Shown: in pieces, positions 35,574 through 44,625 of the stretch
How the letters are laid out: the number at the start of each line of letters is the position of its first letter
How positions within the stretch are numbered: position 1 is the stretch's first letter
Assembly: GCA_008107755.1 (NCBI GenBank)
Contig: VIRH01000124.1
Coordinates: forward strand, 1 to 64,000
DNA from: Rhodobacterales bacterium
Lineage (GTDB): Bacteria; Pseudomonadota; Alphaproteobacteria; Rhizobiales; Stappiaceae
Direction: 5' to 3'
DNA: 64,000 nt
Translations under genes and position numbers: made by a program
Notes under the pieces: generated by a model
The model's input: the letters and a program-made list of their open reading frames with translations, nothing else
Told to the model about the DNA's origin: nothing
Databases searched by the model: none

Positions 35574-36446
35574 ATGAGCGCGCAAAACGACATCGCTTCG
35601 CTGAACGCAAAACTTGATGCTCTGATCGAGCTGGTTGGCCGCGCGGTGCCTGCTGCTCCACGCCAAACCGACTTGGCATCCGCCGGCGCATTCGTCTGGG
35701 CGCCGGATCCCGGCGAACTCGTGCCGGTGCCCAAGGTAAACCGTGTCGAGATCGAACTGCTGTGTGCCGTCTCGCGGGTCCGTGACCTTCTTCTCGACAA
35801 TACCCGGCTCTTCGCCAAAGGGCTCCCTGCCAACAATGCGCTGTTGTGGGGCGCTCGGGGCATGGGAAAATCCTCGCTGGTGAAAGCCGCCCATGCGGCG
35901 GTCAATCGCGAAACTCGAGGCTCTGACCTCAAGCTGATCGAGATACACCGGGAAGATATCGAATCTCTTCCGAAGCTAATGACGCTGATCCGCTCCACCC
36001 CGTACCGCTTCATCGTCTTTTGCGACGACCTCAGCTTCGATATGGATGACACGTCCTACAAATCCCTGAAAGCTGTCCTGGAAGGCGGTATCGAGGGACG
36101 GCCGGAGAATGTCATTTTCTACGCGACCTCCAACCGTCGCCACCTCCTGCCTCGCGACATGATCGAAAACGAGCGGTCGACGGCGATCAATCCGGCTGAA
36201 GCGGTCGAAGAAAAAGTGTCGCTGTCCGACCGTTTCGGTCTCTGGCTCGGATTTCACAAGTGCAGCCAGGATGATTATCTGGAAATGGTGCGCGGTTACG
36301 TCGCACATTACCAGCTGACGATCGCGGAAGAAGATCTGCGTGCACAGGCGCTCGAGTGGGCCACCACCCGCGGCAGCCGCTCCGGCCGTGTCGCCTACCA
36401 GTTCATTCAGGATCTGGCCGGCCGGCTTGGCAAGACACTTTCCTGA
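35574..36446 (+). CDS. DUF815-family AAA ATPase
   Basis: A 290-residue cytoplasmic ATPase of the DUF815 family. Walker A GARGMGKSS is at 93-101, Walker B is IVFCDDLSFD, and a sensor-like ATSNRRHLLPRDM follows. After the short N-terminal helix comes LGRAV... and VNRVEIELLCAVSRVRDLLLDNT. The C-terminal part (WLGFHKCSQDDYLEMVRGYVAHY) is the lid. The ATG at 35574 matches the conserved N-terminus; a longer frame from 35403 would add 57 residues of unlikely sequence. Conserved beside yajC or M23 genes in alphaproteobacteria; cellular role unknown. Confidence 0.85.
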   Translation: MSAQNDIASLNAKLDALIELVGRAVPAAPRQTDLASAGAFVWAPDPGELVPVPKVNRVEIELLCAVSRVRDLLLDNTRLFAKGLPANNALLWGARGMGKSSLVKAAHAAVNRETRGSDLKLIEIHREDIESLPKLMTLIRSTPYRFIVFCDDLSFDMDDTSYKSLKAVLEGGIEGRPENVIFYATSNRRHLLPRDMIENERSTAINPAEAVEEKVSLSDRFGLWLGFHKCSQDDYLEMVRGYVAHYQLTIAEEDLRAQALEWATTRGSRSGRVAYQFIQDLAGRLGKTLS

Positions 36447-36454
36447 CACACAAA

Positions 36455-36484
36455 AAAAGACCCCGGCGGAAGCCGGGGTCTTTT
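36455..36484. terminator. Bidirectional intrinsic terminator
   Basis: AAAAGACCCCGGC (36455-36467) pairs over 13 bp with GCCGGGGTCTTTT (36472-36484) around GGAA, with A and T runs on the two sides. It separates the convergent DUF815 and LysM/M23 genes and should work in both directions. Confidence 0.9.
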
Positions 36485-36500
36485 CATTTTGTTCCAAGTG

Positions 36501-37910
36501 CTATCGCTTCGGCAGATACTTCAAAGGATCAACGGGTTTGTTGCCCTTGCGCACTTCGAAGTGGAGCTGTGGCTGGCTGACCGAACCTGTTGCGCCGGCA
36601 AGTGCGACCACATCGCCCCTGCGCACCGTGTCGCCGCGCTTGACCTTCAGCTCACTGTTGTGAGCGTAAGCCGTCACCCAGCCCTCATTGTGCCGAACGA
36701 GGATCAGGTTGCCGTAGCCTTTCAGTTCATTGCCTGAATAGATGACGGTTCCGTCATCGGCAGCCTTGATCGCAGTTCCTTCCGGAACAGCGAGGTTCAC
36801 GCCTTCGTTCTTGCCGCCACCCGGCTTGGCGCCGAATTCGGAAATGATACGACCCCGAACAGGCCAGCGAAACAGTTCGGTCGAAACGTCTTCATCCTGC
36901 CTGACGCTTGCAACAGACGTGGCCGGTTTGATCGGTTCCGTCGGCGCAGCTTCCTTGGTCAGGGCGGGTGCGGGCAGCGAAGAGGTCTTCACCGAACCGG
37001 AGGACGTTTGTCCTGTGCGGCCAGCTGTCGGCTTCGTTTGAGAAGGATCGGCCGACGGGGAGACCGACGCCGTCGTCACAGTCCGTCCATGGCTCCCGGC
37101 CGGTTTGCGTTTCGGCAACGCGTCGACACTGGCAACGCTGATCGGCTTGTCTGCCGTGCTCGTCTCGCCCGGCTTCCGGTCAGGACGCGGCAGGCCGCCG
37201 CTGCTCCCCGGAATGCTGCCGGTAACGACAGAGCCATTCGAGCCGGAGGACGGCAGCTTGACGTTCCCGCTCTCTCCGGCTGTGACACTGGTTGAAGCGT
37301 TATTCTCGGCATAGACGTATGTCGGAATCACCAGGCTCTGACCGGGACGAACCGATCCGGCATTCTCGATGCCGTTGACAGAGGCAAGCGCCTCGATCGG
37401 AACGCCATACCGGCGGGCAACCGAGCCGAGGGTATCGCCCTGACGAACCTGCACCCTTGTGCTGCCGGCAGACGTCCAGCCTTTCCAGTCACGCCCCTGC
37501 GACACAGAGGCAGTCCGTGCGGCCTCCGGTGCAGGCAAGGTGGATACCTGGGTATTGCGACCGCCGGTCGGTGCCGAGCTCGCTGATCCGGTCTGGACTG
37601 GTGCGGGTAGCGGAGCCGACTGAATCGACCCGCGACTTCCGGAAATCGATCCGGTCGTCACTGGTTCGGAGGAAGACCTTGGAAGGCCTGCCGTCGTGCC
37701 GCCTGGACCGTTCGCAATATCCTGATAGGTGGGCTGTCCATTTCCAGAGGCCAGAATTTCACGCTGATTCTGCGTGTTTCCGGTATAAAATGGAGGTTCG
37801 CCGAAACGTTCCACTGCGCTGGAGCAGCTTGCAAGAAACACAGCAACCATCGAAATGGTTCCGACTTTGCCCAGAAGATCCCCGCGGAGGGTACGCATCC
37901 GCTTTTTCAT
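36501..37910 (-). CDS. LysM-M23 lipoprotein, NlpD-like amidase activator
   Basis: Lipoprotein of 469 residues. The lipobox ends at Cys29 (VFLASCSSA). A long Ser/Thr/Pro-rich region surrounds a LysM domain (about residues 152-198, VRQGDTLGSVARRYG) and leads to a C-terminal LytM/M23 domain (from about 365). In the M23 domain the zinc ligands are lost: the usual HxxxD reads NEGVN, and HLH reads QLH. It is therefore probably not a peptidase but, like NlpD and EnvC, a binding or activating protein for amidases in cell separation. pcm and surE upstream give the surE-pcm-nlpD order known from other bacteria. Confidence 0.88.
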   Translation of the reverse strand: MKKRMRTLRGDLLGKVGTISMVAVFLASCSSAVERFGEPPFYTGNTQNQREILASGNGQPTYQDIANGPGGTTAGLPRSSSEPVTTGSISGSRGSIQSAPLPAPVQTGSASSAPTGGRNTQVSTLPAPEAARTASVSQGRDWKGWTSAGSTRVQVRQGDTLGSVARRYGVPIEALASVNGIENAGSVRPGQSLVIPTYVYAENNASTSVTAGESGNVKLPSSGSNGSVVTGSIPGSSGGLPRPDRKPGETSTADKPISVASVDALPKRKPAGSHGRTVTTASVSPSADPSQTKPTAGRTGQTSSGSVKTSSLPAPALTKEAAPTEPIKPATSVASVRQDEDVSTELFRWPVRGRIISEFGAKPGGGKNEGVNLAVPEGTAIKAADDGTVIYSGNELKGYGNLILVRHNEGWVTAYAHNSELKVKRGDTVRRGDVVALAGATGSVSQPQLHFEVRKGNKPVDPLKYLPKR

Positions 37911-38135
37911 CGCCTTAACTCTAACCGCTGACTATGGCTGTTATGGTTAAGAGTAGACGTCAGTAAGGTTTATAAAGGCTAAAGATCGGAGAGTGTTTCC
38001 GTTAAAAATGCCGGAAAAGCCGTTTATTTTCCTACGCAGAAAAATAAAGTTGCACTCGATATAGTAAATTCGCCCGTCTGACAGTTGAACCGAATCGGGA
38101 ACGATTCCCGGCTTTGGTAATGCCTGACCGCACTT
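37911..38135 (-). other. Intergenic region between pcm and the NlpD-like gene
   Basis: A+T-rich for this genome. CGGGAA-CGA-TTCCCG (38096-38110) is a short perfect hairpin 26 bases beyond the pcm stop and may end that transcript. The rest, with runs such as TTTATAAAGG, is the likely NlpD-like promoter. No gene seen. Confidence 0.35.
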
Positions 38136-38828
38136 CTACAATTTCTTTGCCAACCCGGGCTGAAGCATCACCGTACGCACCGTCATGAGGTGTTCTGCCG
38201 TCATGACATCACTGTTTTTTCGAAATCTGATCAGGGATTGCGGCTGCTTTGACCTTCCAACTGGCGCAACGATGAAACCACCCGGCTTCAACTGCTGCAC
38301 CCAGGCATCCGGAACGCTTTCAACGGTCGCTGTCGCCACAATCCTGTCATAAGGGCCCTGCCGCTTCAGCCCGGCGAATCCATCAGCCTGGCTCGCCTTT
38401 ACGTTAGCAAGCTTAAGAGCTGCGAACCGTCGTGTGGCAAGGTCCGAAAGGGTCGCGAAGCGATCTATGGTGTCGACCCGCTCTGCAAGATGCGCCATGA
38501 CCGCGGCCTGGTAACCCGAGCCAGTTCCGATTTCGAGGACGGCATGTTCCGGGGAAATATCAAGCGCCTGCACGGTAAATGCGACAAGCGATGGCGCGTA
38601 GACCGTCTGCCCGCATTCGATCGGCAGCGCCGCATCTTCATAGGCGAGACCATGGTGACGGGCGGAGAGAAACAGGCGTCTCGGCACCCGCTCGATCGCG
38701 GCCAGAACCTGCCTGGCGCCGATACCGCGACGACGCAACCCGAGAACCAGGGAGGCTCGGGCTTCGGCTTCGTCCGGAAGCGCGGTCGCCCGCTCGCTGG
38801 CATCGTTGCCGGACCTTTGACCGGCCAT
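38136..38828 (-). CDS. pcm: Protein-L-isoaspartate O-methyltransferase
   Basis: Repairs isoaspartyl residues in aged proteins using S-adenosylmethionine. The 230 residues include the family's VPRRLFLSARHHGLAYEDAALPIECGQTV and the SAM-binding motif VLEIGTGSGYQAAVMAHLA, then PYDRIVATATVESVPDAWVQQLKPGG. The usual VEASAG substitution pattern is altered at TATVESVP, within family range. It begins 19 bases after surE, as in many proteobacteria, and both serve survival of stationary cells. Confidence 0.93.
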   Translation of the reverse strand: MAGQRSGNDASERATALPDEAEARASLVLGLRRRGIGARQVLAAIERVPRRLFLSARHHGLAYEDAALPIECGQTVYAPSLVAFTVQALDISPEHAVLEIGTGSGYQAAVMAHLAERVDTIDRFATLSDLATRRFAALKLANVKASQADGFAGLKRQGPYDRIVATATVESVPDAWVQQLKPGGFIVAPVGRSKQPQSLIRFRKNSDVMTAEHLMTVRTVMLQPGLAKKL

Positions 38829-38847
38829 CTGTCACTCCCCTTTGGGA

Positions 38848-39606
38848 TTATTGCAGGGCCTCGCGGAGATGGCTCACGAGGTCATGCGCTGTCAGATCTA
38901 TGCGTAGCGGGGAAACGGAAACATATCCATCAGCAATCGCCTGAAGGTCCGAATTATCAAGCACCGATTTCCCCCGTTCCTGGAAGCCGAGCCAGAAATA
39001 GGGATACCCGCGACCATCCTTGCGTTCGCTGATGGAAAGTCCGCTCTGTGCGTGATGCCCCTGCACCGTGACCTTGACGCCCTTGACCGCATCGGGGGAA
39101 ATGCCCGGGAAATTGACATTCAGCAGGGTGTAGGGCGGCAGATCAAAATCGATCAGGTCGCGGAAGAGATCCGGTGCATGCGCTTTGGCGACGGAGAAAT
39201 CCGGCTCAGCGCCGACATCCCAATTGTAGGCCTGGGAAACCGCAATTGACCGGATACCGAGAATCGCCCCTTCCATAGCTCCCGCGACGGTGCCGGAATA
39301 GGTAACATCCTCGGCAAGGTTCTGCCCCCGATTGATGCCGGACAGGACAAGGTCCGGCATGTCGGGAAGAACCTTGCGAACGCCCATGATCACGCAATCG
39401 GTCGGCGTGCCTCGGATGGCGAAATGGCGATCGTCAATCTGGCGTAGGCGGAGAGGGTCGCTGAGGGTCAGGGAATGCGCGACGCCGCTCTGGTCGGTTT
39501 CGGGAGCCACAACCCAGACGTCATCAGAAAGCTTCCGGGCAATCGTCTCCAGTACCGAGAGCCCGGGGGAATGAATGCCGTCGTCATTGGTGATCAGGAT
39601 GCGCAT
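38848..39606 (-). CDS. surE: 5'/3'-nucleotidase SurE
   Basis: Metal-dependent survival-protein nucleotidase, 252 residues. The catalytic N-terminal motif MRILITNDDGIHSPGL has the metal-binding Asp pair, with the second metal motif in SGINRGQNLAEDVTYSGTVAGAMEG. The end GYVSVSPLRIDLTAHD is typical. ATG 39606 is chosen because family members begin MRILITNDDG; an ATG 15 bases upstream is possible. It lies 146 bases after serS on the same strand and directly before pcm. Confidence 0.95.
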   Translation of the reverse strand: MRILITNDDGIHSPGLSVLETIARKLSDDVWVVAPETDQSGVAHSLTLSDPLRLRQIDDRHFAIRGTPTDCVIMGVRKVLPDMPDLVLSGINRGQNLAEDVTYSGTVAGAMEGAILGIRSIAVSQAYNWDVGAEPDFSVAKAHAPDLFRDLIDFDLPPYTLLNVNFPGISPDAVKGVKVTVQGHHAQSGLSISERKDGRGYPYFWLGFQERGKSVLDNSDLQAIADGYVSVSPLRIDLTAHDLVSHLREALQ

Positions 39607-39752
39607 GCGCTGCCTCTTCATTCAGGTTACGTCATCGACCGGCATGTCACGCCGACGCTGATAATGATTGCGGCACCGGAAAGACGAGCCTTGCGCCTCG
39701 CCTGTGCAGGTGCCCCGATCATGCGATCCCGCTTGATCGCCAACACACGGAT

Positions 39753-41033
39753 TTAGCCGATCTTTTCAAGTCCGCCCATGTAGGGTCGCAGAACGTCGGG
39801 GACCGTCACCGATCCGTCGGCATTCTGGTAATTTTCCATGACAGCGATCAGAGCACGACCGACGGCGATACCGGATCCGTTCAGTGTGTGAACGTGCAGC
39901 AGTTGCTTGGAGTCTGTCGGCCGGTAGCGGGCGTTCATCCGGCGCGCCTGAAAATCCCCACAGACAGAGCACGAAGAGATCTCTCGAAACGCATCCTGCC
40001 CCGGAAGCCAGACCTCGATATCGTAGGTCTTGCGGGCCCCGAAACCCATGTCACCGGTGCAAAGCGTCATGACACGGTAATGAAGCCCCAGCTTCTGCAG
40101 GATCATTTCGGCGCATCCCAGCATTCGCTCCAGTTCTCCAAGGGACTCTTCCGGCTTCGTCACGGAAACGAGTTCGCATTTCATGAACTGATGCTGGCGG
40201 AGCATGCCGCGCGTGTCGCGGCCGGCCGAACCAGCCTCGGAGCGGAAGCAGTATGTCAGAGCGGAGACCCGCAGCGGCAACTGGTCTTCTGGCAGAATCT
40301 CGCCGGCGACAAGGTTTGTCAGCGGCACTTCCGCGGTCGGAATAAGATAATGGTCGCTCCCGGTCTTGAAGAGATCTTCCTCGAACTTCGGCAACTGGCC
40401 GGTGCCATAAAGCGGGTCGCTGTTCACCAGAAGAGGCGGCGAGACTTCGGTGTATCCGTTTTCACCGGTATGCAGGTCGATCATGAACTGCCCGAGCGCC
40501 CGTTCCAGTCGCGCGATCAGTCCCTTAAGGACAACGAAACGCGATCCCGACAGCTTAGCTGCGGTGCCAAAATCCATGTCGCCGAGCTGCTCTCCGAGTT
40601 CATAATGCTCCTTTGGAGCTTCGTTGAATTCGAAGTGAGGTTTTTCACCCCAGGTCTTCAGAAGAACGTTGTCGCTCTCGTCCTTACCGGCAGGCACATC
40701 ATCGTGAGGCAGGTTCGGAATGACTGCCATTGCCTCTTCGAGGGCTGCGACGAGCTTTCGCTCCTCCTCTTCCCCCGACTGGATGAAAGCCTTGATCTGA
40801 GCGACTTCGTCGATCAGTTCCTGCGCGCGTGCATCGTCGCCAGAACCCTTGGCCTTGCCGATTTCCTTTGAGGCGGAATTTCGGCGTTCCTGGGCTTCCT
40901 GAAGTCTTGTGATATGGGAGCGGCGGGAGTCGTCCAGAGCAATCAGCCTGGCAGCGGAGGCTTCGTAGCCCCTTTTGGCCAGAGCCGCGTCAAAGGCGTC
41001 TGCGTTTTCCCGAATCCACTTGATATCAAACAT
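39753..41033 (-). CDS. serS: Seryl-tRNA synthetase
   Basis: Class II aminoacyl-tRNA synthetase charging tRNA-Ser, 426 residues. It has an N-terminal antiparallel coiled coil (residues about 25-110), motif 1-like region around RALGQFMIDLHTGENGYTEVSPPLLV, motif 2 CFRSEAGSAGRDTRGMLRQHQFMKCE and motif 3 at the end, NGSGIAVGRALIAVMENYQ. It precedes surE in the same direction and follows tatC by 71 bases. Confidence 0.97.
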   Translation of the reverse strand: MFDIKWIRENADAFDAALAKRGYEASAARLIALDDSRRSHITRLQEAQERRNSASKEIGKAKGSGDDARAQELIDEVAQIKAFIQSGEEEERKLVAALEEAMAVIPNLPHDDVPAGKDESDNVLLKTWGEKPHFEFNEAPKEHYELGEQLGDMDFGTAAKLSGSRFVVLKGLIARLERALGQFMIDLHTGENGYTEVSPPLLVNSDPLYGTGQLPKFEEDLFKTGSDHYLIPTAEVPLTNLVAGEILPEDQLPLRVSALTYCFRSEAGSAGRDTRGMLRQHQFMKCELVSVTKPEESLGELERMLGCAEMILQKLGLHYRVMTLCTGDMGFGARKTYDIEVWLPGQDAFREISSCSVCGDFQARRMNARYRPTDSKQLLHVHTLNGSGIAVGRALIAVMENYQNADGSVTVPDVLRPYMGGLEKIG

Positions 41034-41104
41034 GTCACTTCCCGAACGACGGTCGTTGTTTCACTAATCCGTCTGCAGAATCGGGAGATGAACGAGAGCT
41101 TGGA

Positions 41105-41908
41105 TCAGGACGCGGCTTCTTCTTCCGCTTCGCGCGCTGCTTCCCGCTCCGCCCGCTTACGCTCCACCATTCTCACAGACAGAATGGAGACTTCGTAGAG
41201 AAGCAACGTTGGCAGCGCAAGGCCGATCTGCGAGATCGGATCCGGCGGCGTGAGGACAGCGGCCGCGGCGAAAGCTCCAACGATGGCATATTTCCGCTTT
41301 TTGCGTAGATCGTCGGACGAGATCAGGCCGGTTCGGCCCATCAGCGTCAAGACGACAGGAAGCTGAAAGACGAGACCGAATGCGAATATCAGGATCATGA
41401 TCAGACCCAGATATTCACTCACCTTGGCGAGGTGTTGAATGGCAACCTTGCCGGCGCCTGCGGCCTGTTCCTGTGACAGGAAGAAGCCCATGGCCATCGG
41501 CATCACGAGAAAGTAGACGAGGCACGCCCCGATCAGGAAGAGGATTGGCGTTGCGACGAGGAAGGGCACAAAGGCGCCGCGCTCATGCTTGTAGAGCCCC
41601 GGCGCGACGAACATGTAGATTTGCGACGCGATAACCGGGAATGCGAGGAAGAGCGCACCGAAGAGCGCAAGCTTGAGCTGCGTGAAGAACCATTCCTGCG
41701 GCGCGGTGAAGATCATTTCGACGGGATGAGAATCTCCCGCGGCCCTGAGGTATGGAACGGTCAGGATGTTGTAGATGTCCGTCGCGAAATAGAAGCAGAT
41801 GACGAACATCACCAGAACGGCGGCAATCGACCACATAAGTCGCTGGCGCAATTCGATCAGATGTTCGATCAGAGGCGCCTTCGAGGCGTCGATATCTTCC
41901 TGGCTCAT
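41105..41908 (-). CDS. tatC: Sec-independent protein translocase TatC
   Basis: Six-span inner-membrane receptor of the twin-arginine pathway, 267 residues. The conserved IDASKAPLIEHLIELRQRLMWS opens the cytoplasmic N-terminus, and FTAPQEWFFTQLKLALFGALFLAFPV and VFQLPVVLTLM mark the segments. The C-terminus is a charged tail rich in Glu, Ala and Arg. The ATG overlaps the tatB stop by four bases. Tat is needed for some folded redox proteins. Confidence 0.97.
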   Translation of the reverse strand: MSQEDIDASKAPLIEHLIELRQRLMWSIAAVLVMFVICFYFATDIYNILTVPYLRAAGDSHPVEMIFTAPQEWFFTQLKLALFGALFLAFPVIASQIYMFVAPGLYKHERGAFVPFLVATPILFLIGACLVYFLVMPMAMGFFLSQEQAAGAGKVAIQHLAKVSEYLGLIMILIFAFGLVFQLPVVLTLMGRTGLISSDDLRKKRKYAIVGAFAAAAVLTPPDPISQIGLALPTLLLYEVSILSVRMVERKRAEREAAREAEEEAAS

Positions 41909-42357
41909 GCCTTAACGTCTTCCGTGGCCGGCTTATCCGCCGATGCAGATTCATGTGCGGCCGGAGCCGCAGGATCCTTTTTGGCGACGGGGGGGTCTTC
42001 CCCCGGAACACGTTCCGCTTCGCCAGTCTCTCCGGCTGTTTCGCCTGCCGCCGGTGCCTTGGGATCTTTGACGGCAGTGCGCGAAGACGCTTCGTCCTTG
42101 ATGGATTTCTTGATATCGCCCAGAGGATCGAAATTGGCGGCGTCTTCCACCTGCTTCTTCATGTCCGCAATATCAGCCTGTTTTTCGGCTTCACGCAGCG
42201 CATCATTGAAGGTGGATTGGAATTCGCGCGAGAGTCGGCGCATCTTTCCGATTGTCTGGCCAAGTGTCCGCAGCATGCGCGGCAGGTCTTTTGGCCCCAC
42301 GACGATGATCGCCACACAGGCGATCACCATAAGCTCGGTCCAGCCGATATCGAACAT
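41905..42357 (-). CDS. tatB: Twin-arginine translocase subunit TatB
   Basis: A 150-residue single-span protein. The conserved start MFDIGWTELMVIACVAIIVVGPKDLPRMLRTLGQ is followed by an amphipathic helix and a low-complexity Pro/Ala/Glu-rich tail of about 70 residues, longer than average. Partners with TatC in binding signal peptides. Overlaps tatC (ATGA) and follows tatA by 53 bases. Confidence 0.96.
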   Translation of the reverse strand: MFDIGWTELMVIACVAIIVVGPKDLPRMLRTLGQTIGKMRRLSREFQSTFNDALREAEKQADIADMKKQVEDAANFDPLGDIKKSIKDEASSRTAVKDPKAPAAGETAGETGEAERVPGEDPPVAKKDPAAPAAHESASADKPATEDVKA

Positions 42358-42410
42358 GAGATTTATCGTCCCTTAAGGAGACGCGAAGCAGATTGGGCTT
42401 TGCCCGGGGA

Positions 42411-42653
42411 TCAGCTCGCTTTGGACTGATCTTCGGTTTTTGCAGTCGGAGCCGCTTTTGCAGTAGGGGCCGCTTCGGTGGACTGATGATCGATCGTCTT
42501 TGGCGTTTCGTCTGTGTCGTCTTCGGCCATGCCCTTCTTGAAGCTCTTGATGCCCTTGGCAACGTCGCCCATAAGGTCGGAAATCTTGCCTCGTCCGAAC
42601 AGCAGGATCACGACCACTGCGATGATCAAGATCTGCCAGATACTAATGCCCAT
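42411..42653 (-). CDS. tatA: Twin-arginine translocase subunit TatA
   Basis: An 80-residue pore-forming Tat protein. It has the N-terminal span MGISIWQILIIAVVVILLFGRGKISDLMGDVAKGIKSFKKGM followed by a tail in which AAPTAK repeats twice. The FGRGK and LMGDVAKGIKSFKKG motifs are diagnostic. First gene of the tatABC operon. The 128 bases to the ABC ATPase gene at its left on the map give no clear promoter. Confidence 0.97.
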   Translation of the reverse strand: MGISIWQILIIAVVVILLFGRGKISDLMGDVAKGIKSFKKGMAEDDTDETPKTIDHQSTEAAPTAKAAPTAKTEDQSKAS

Positions 42654-42781
42654 ACGCCAAACTCCTAATAATCGGCTTTAAAGCCATCCCGCCCTTTTAC
42701 AAAATGCACAGGCACCCTGCAACATGCAGCCCTGCTCATTTGTCACTCAGCGACAAAGTATTTTACCGGTCCGCCATTTCT

Positions 42782-43918
42782 TCACACTTGGGTTTCCTCG
42801 CGCGGAAAAACAAGCACATCTTTCGGATCCGTGGATACCGCGACGTCCATTCCCTTTTCCCAGGCGCTGCCTGCGCGCACCCGAACTTCCAGAGGGTGGC
42901 CTATTCCGTCCACGGCCAGTGTCAACAAGTCGACCTCGCCGACGAATCGTTTGGAGCGGATACGCCCCGGCACGCCGCACAGGCCTGCCTTGTTCAGAAG
43001 CACACCCTGGGGACGGACGCAGACATCGACCTTTTGCCCTTCGAGCAGCCCGTCGGCCGCGAGAAGCCCCAAAGGGGTTTCTACGCCCGCAGATGTGACC
43101 TTTCCCGGAAACTGATTCAATTCCGAGAAGAAACGAGCGGCGAAGAGATCGACGGGGCTGCGGTAGAGATCTTCGGCGGTACCGTGCTGGACCAGGCGCC
43201 CTCCGCGCATAAGCGCGATCTTGTCGCCCATCCGCATGGCCTCTTCCGGGTCGTGCGTAACGATGATGCACGTCGCGCGCGTCTCGCGAATGACGGCAAG
43301 CGTTTCACCGCGAACGCTGTCGCGCAAGCGCCGGTCGAGACCGGAAAACGGCTCGTCCATGAGCAGAATGCCCGGCCGAGGCACCAGGGCGCGGGCGAGC
43401 GCAACCCGCTGCTGCTCACCGCCCGACAAGGCGTGCGGATAGTCTGCAGCATAATCAGCAAGACCGACCCGCCCGAGCGCGCTGAGCGCTGCGGATTTTG
43501 CATCGGTCTTCGTCATGTTGGTCAGACCGAACATCACGTTGTGGAGGATGCTCATGTGCGGAAACAGCGCGTAGTCCTGAAACATCAGGCCAATGCCGCG
43601 CTTTTCCGGAGGCATGAACGTGTCATCTCCAGCGATCTCCCGCCCGTTGATCAGAACCCTGCCCCGGCTCTGACGTTCGACACCCGCAGCGATGCGCATG
43701 AGCGTCGTCTTTCCGCAACCGGAATGCCCGAGCAGACAAAGGATCTCGCCCGGTGCAACGACGAGGCTCAGATCCTGGACAGAGGCGATGCCGTCATAGT
43801 CGTGGGAGACGTTCTCGAACACGAGCCCGGCCGCGATTGTAGCCCCTGCCGTCCCCGGCGCACCCCAATTCGCACGGGAGCCCTCGACCCCGAAATATGT
43901 TTCTTCTGTCTGCGCCAT
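42782..43918 (-). CDS. Ferric-iron-type ABC transporter ATPase (FbpC/PotA-like), orphan
   Basis: A 378-residue ATPase with C-terminal TOBE-like domain. Walker A GHSGCGKTT is at 64-72, Q-loop GIGLMFQDYALFPHMS (FbpC/PotA type), signature LSGGEQQR and Walker B ILLMDEPFSGLD. The TOBE-like region carries CVRPQGVLL. No permease or binding protein is near, so its partners are unknown. It begins at ATG 43918, which overlaps the scpB stop, and thus is co-transcribed with scpAB. Its place between scpB and tatA looks like an insertion in an otherwise conserved order. Confidence 0.85.
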   Translation of the reverse strand: MAQTEETYFGVEGSRANWGAPGTAGATIAAGLVFENVSHDYDGIASVQDLSLVVAPGEILCLLGHSGCGKTTLMRIAAGVERQSRGRVLINGREIAGDDTFMPPEKRGIGLMFQDYALFPHMSILHNVMFGLTNMTKTDAKSAALSALGRVGLADYAADYPHALSGGEQQRVALARALVPRPGILLMDEPFSGLDRRLRDSVRGETLAVIRETRATCIIVTHDPEEAMRMGDKIALMRGGRLVQHGTAEDLYRSPVDLFAARFFSELNQFPGKVTSAGVETPLGLLAADGLLEGQKVDVCVRPQGVLLNKAGLCGVPGRIRSKRFVGEVDLLTLAVDGIGHPLEVRVRAGSAWEKGMDVAVSTDPKDVLVFPREETQV

Positions 43919-44625
43919 CAAGCTCCGGCGGGTTCTTCCGCATCATCATCGAACAGTGATCCTTCTTCCAGAGGATCCTCGTCCTCGGACAGGTCATTGT
44001 CGTCATTGGGCGTCGGCACCATGAACGAGGCCGGAACGGCACTGTCCAGAAGGCCGGCACCCTTCAATTCTTCCAGTCCAGGCAGATCTTTAACGCTCTC
44101 AAGCCCGAAGTGAATCAAAAACTGCTCCGTCGTGCCATATGTGACGGGCCGTCCCGGCGTGCGCCTGCGGCCGCGCATGCGGATCCATGTGGTCTCAAGA
44201 AGAACATCAAGCGTTCCCTTGGACGTCGAGACGCCGCGAATTTCCTCGATCTCGGCACGTGTCACCGGCTGATGATAGGCGATGATCGCAAGTGTTTCGA
44301 GAGCCGCGCGGGACAGCTTGCGCTGCTCCTCGACATTCCGGTGCATCAGATAGGACAGATCTTCCGCCGTCCGGAAACACCACTTGCCAGCCACCCTTAC
44401 CAGGTTGACGCCGCGCGGCGCGTAGGTCCTCTGAAGTTCCTCCAGAAGACCGAGCACATCCGTTTCATCCGGAACGCGCAGCGTCAGCTCCTCAAGCGAG
44501 AGCGGATCGGAGGATGCGAACAGCAAAGCTTCGATCATCCGCAACCCTGAAAGATCGTCACGGGGCGCGCGAACGGTCACTTGCCCCTCGCCTTCCTCCC
44601 CGAAAAAATCGTCTTCAGACGCCAC
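43918..44625 (-). CDS. scpB: Segregation and condensation protein ScpB
   Basis: Winged-helix partner of the SMC-ScpAB condensin, 235 residues. It has the conserved LRMIEALLFASSDPLSLEELTLRV start, ALETLAIIAYHQPVTRAEIEEIRGV and RTPGRPVTYGTTEQFLIHFGLESVKDLPGLEELK, typical of the family. The N-terminal 30 and C-terminal 45 residues are acidic. It overlaps the scpA stop by 11 bases and its stop overlaps the ATPase start. Chromosome organisation and segregation. Confidence 0.95.
   Translation of the reverse strand: MASEDDFFGEEGEGQVTVRAPRDDLSGLRMIEALLFASSDPLSLEELTLRVPDETDVLGLLEELQRTYAPRGVNLVRVAGKWCFRTAEDLSYLMHRNVEEQRKLSRAALETLAIIAYHQPVTRAEIEEIRGVSTSKGTLDVLLETTWIRMRGRRRTPGRPVTYGTTEQFLIHFGLESVKDLPGLEELKGAGLLDSAVPASFMVPTPNDDNDLSEDEDPLEEGSLFDDDAEEPAGA

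Noticed and set aside
42704..44113. 469-codon open frame on the plus strand across the ABC ATPase and scpB
   Set aside because: It overlaps two real minus-strand genes and has no recognisable sequence; G+C-rich third positions create it.
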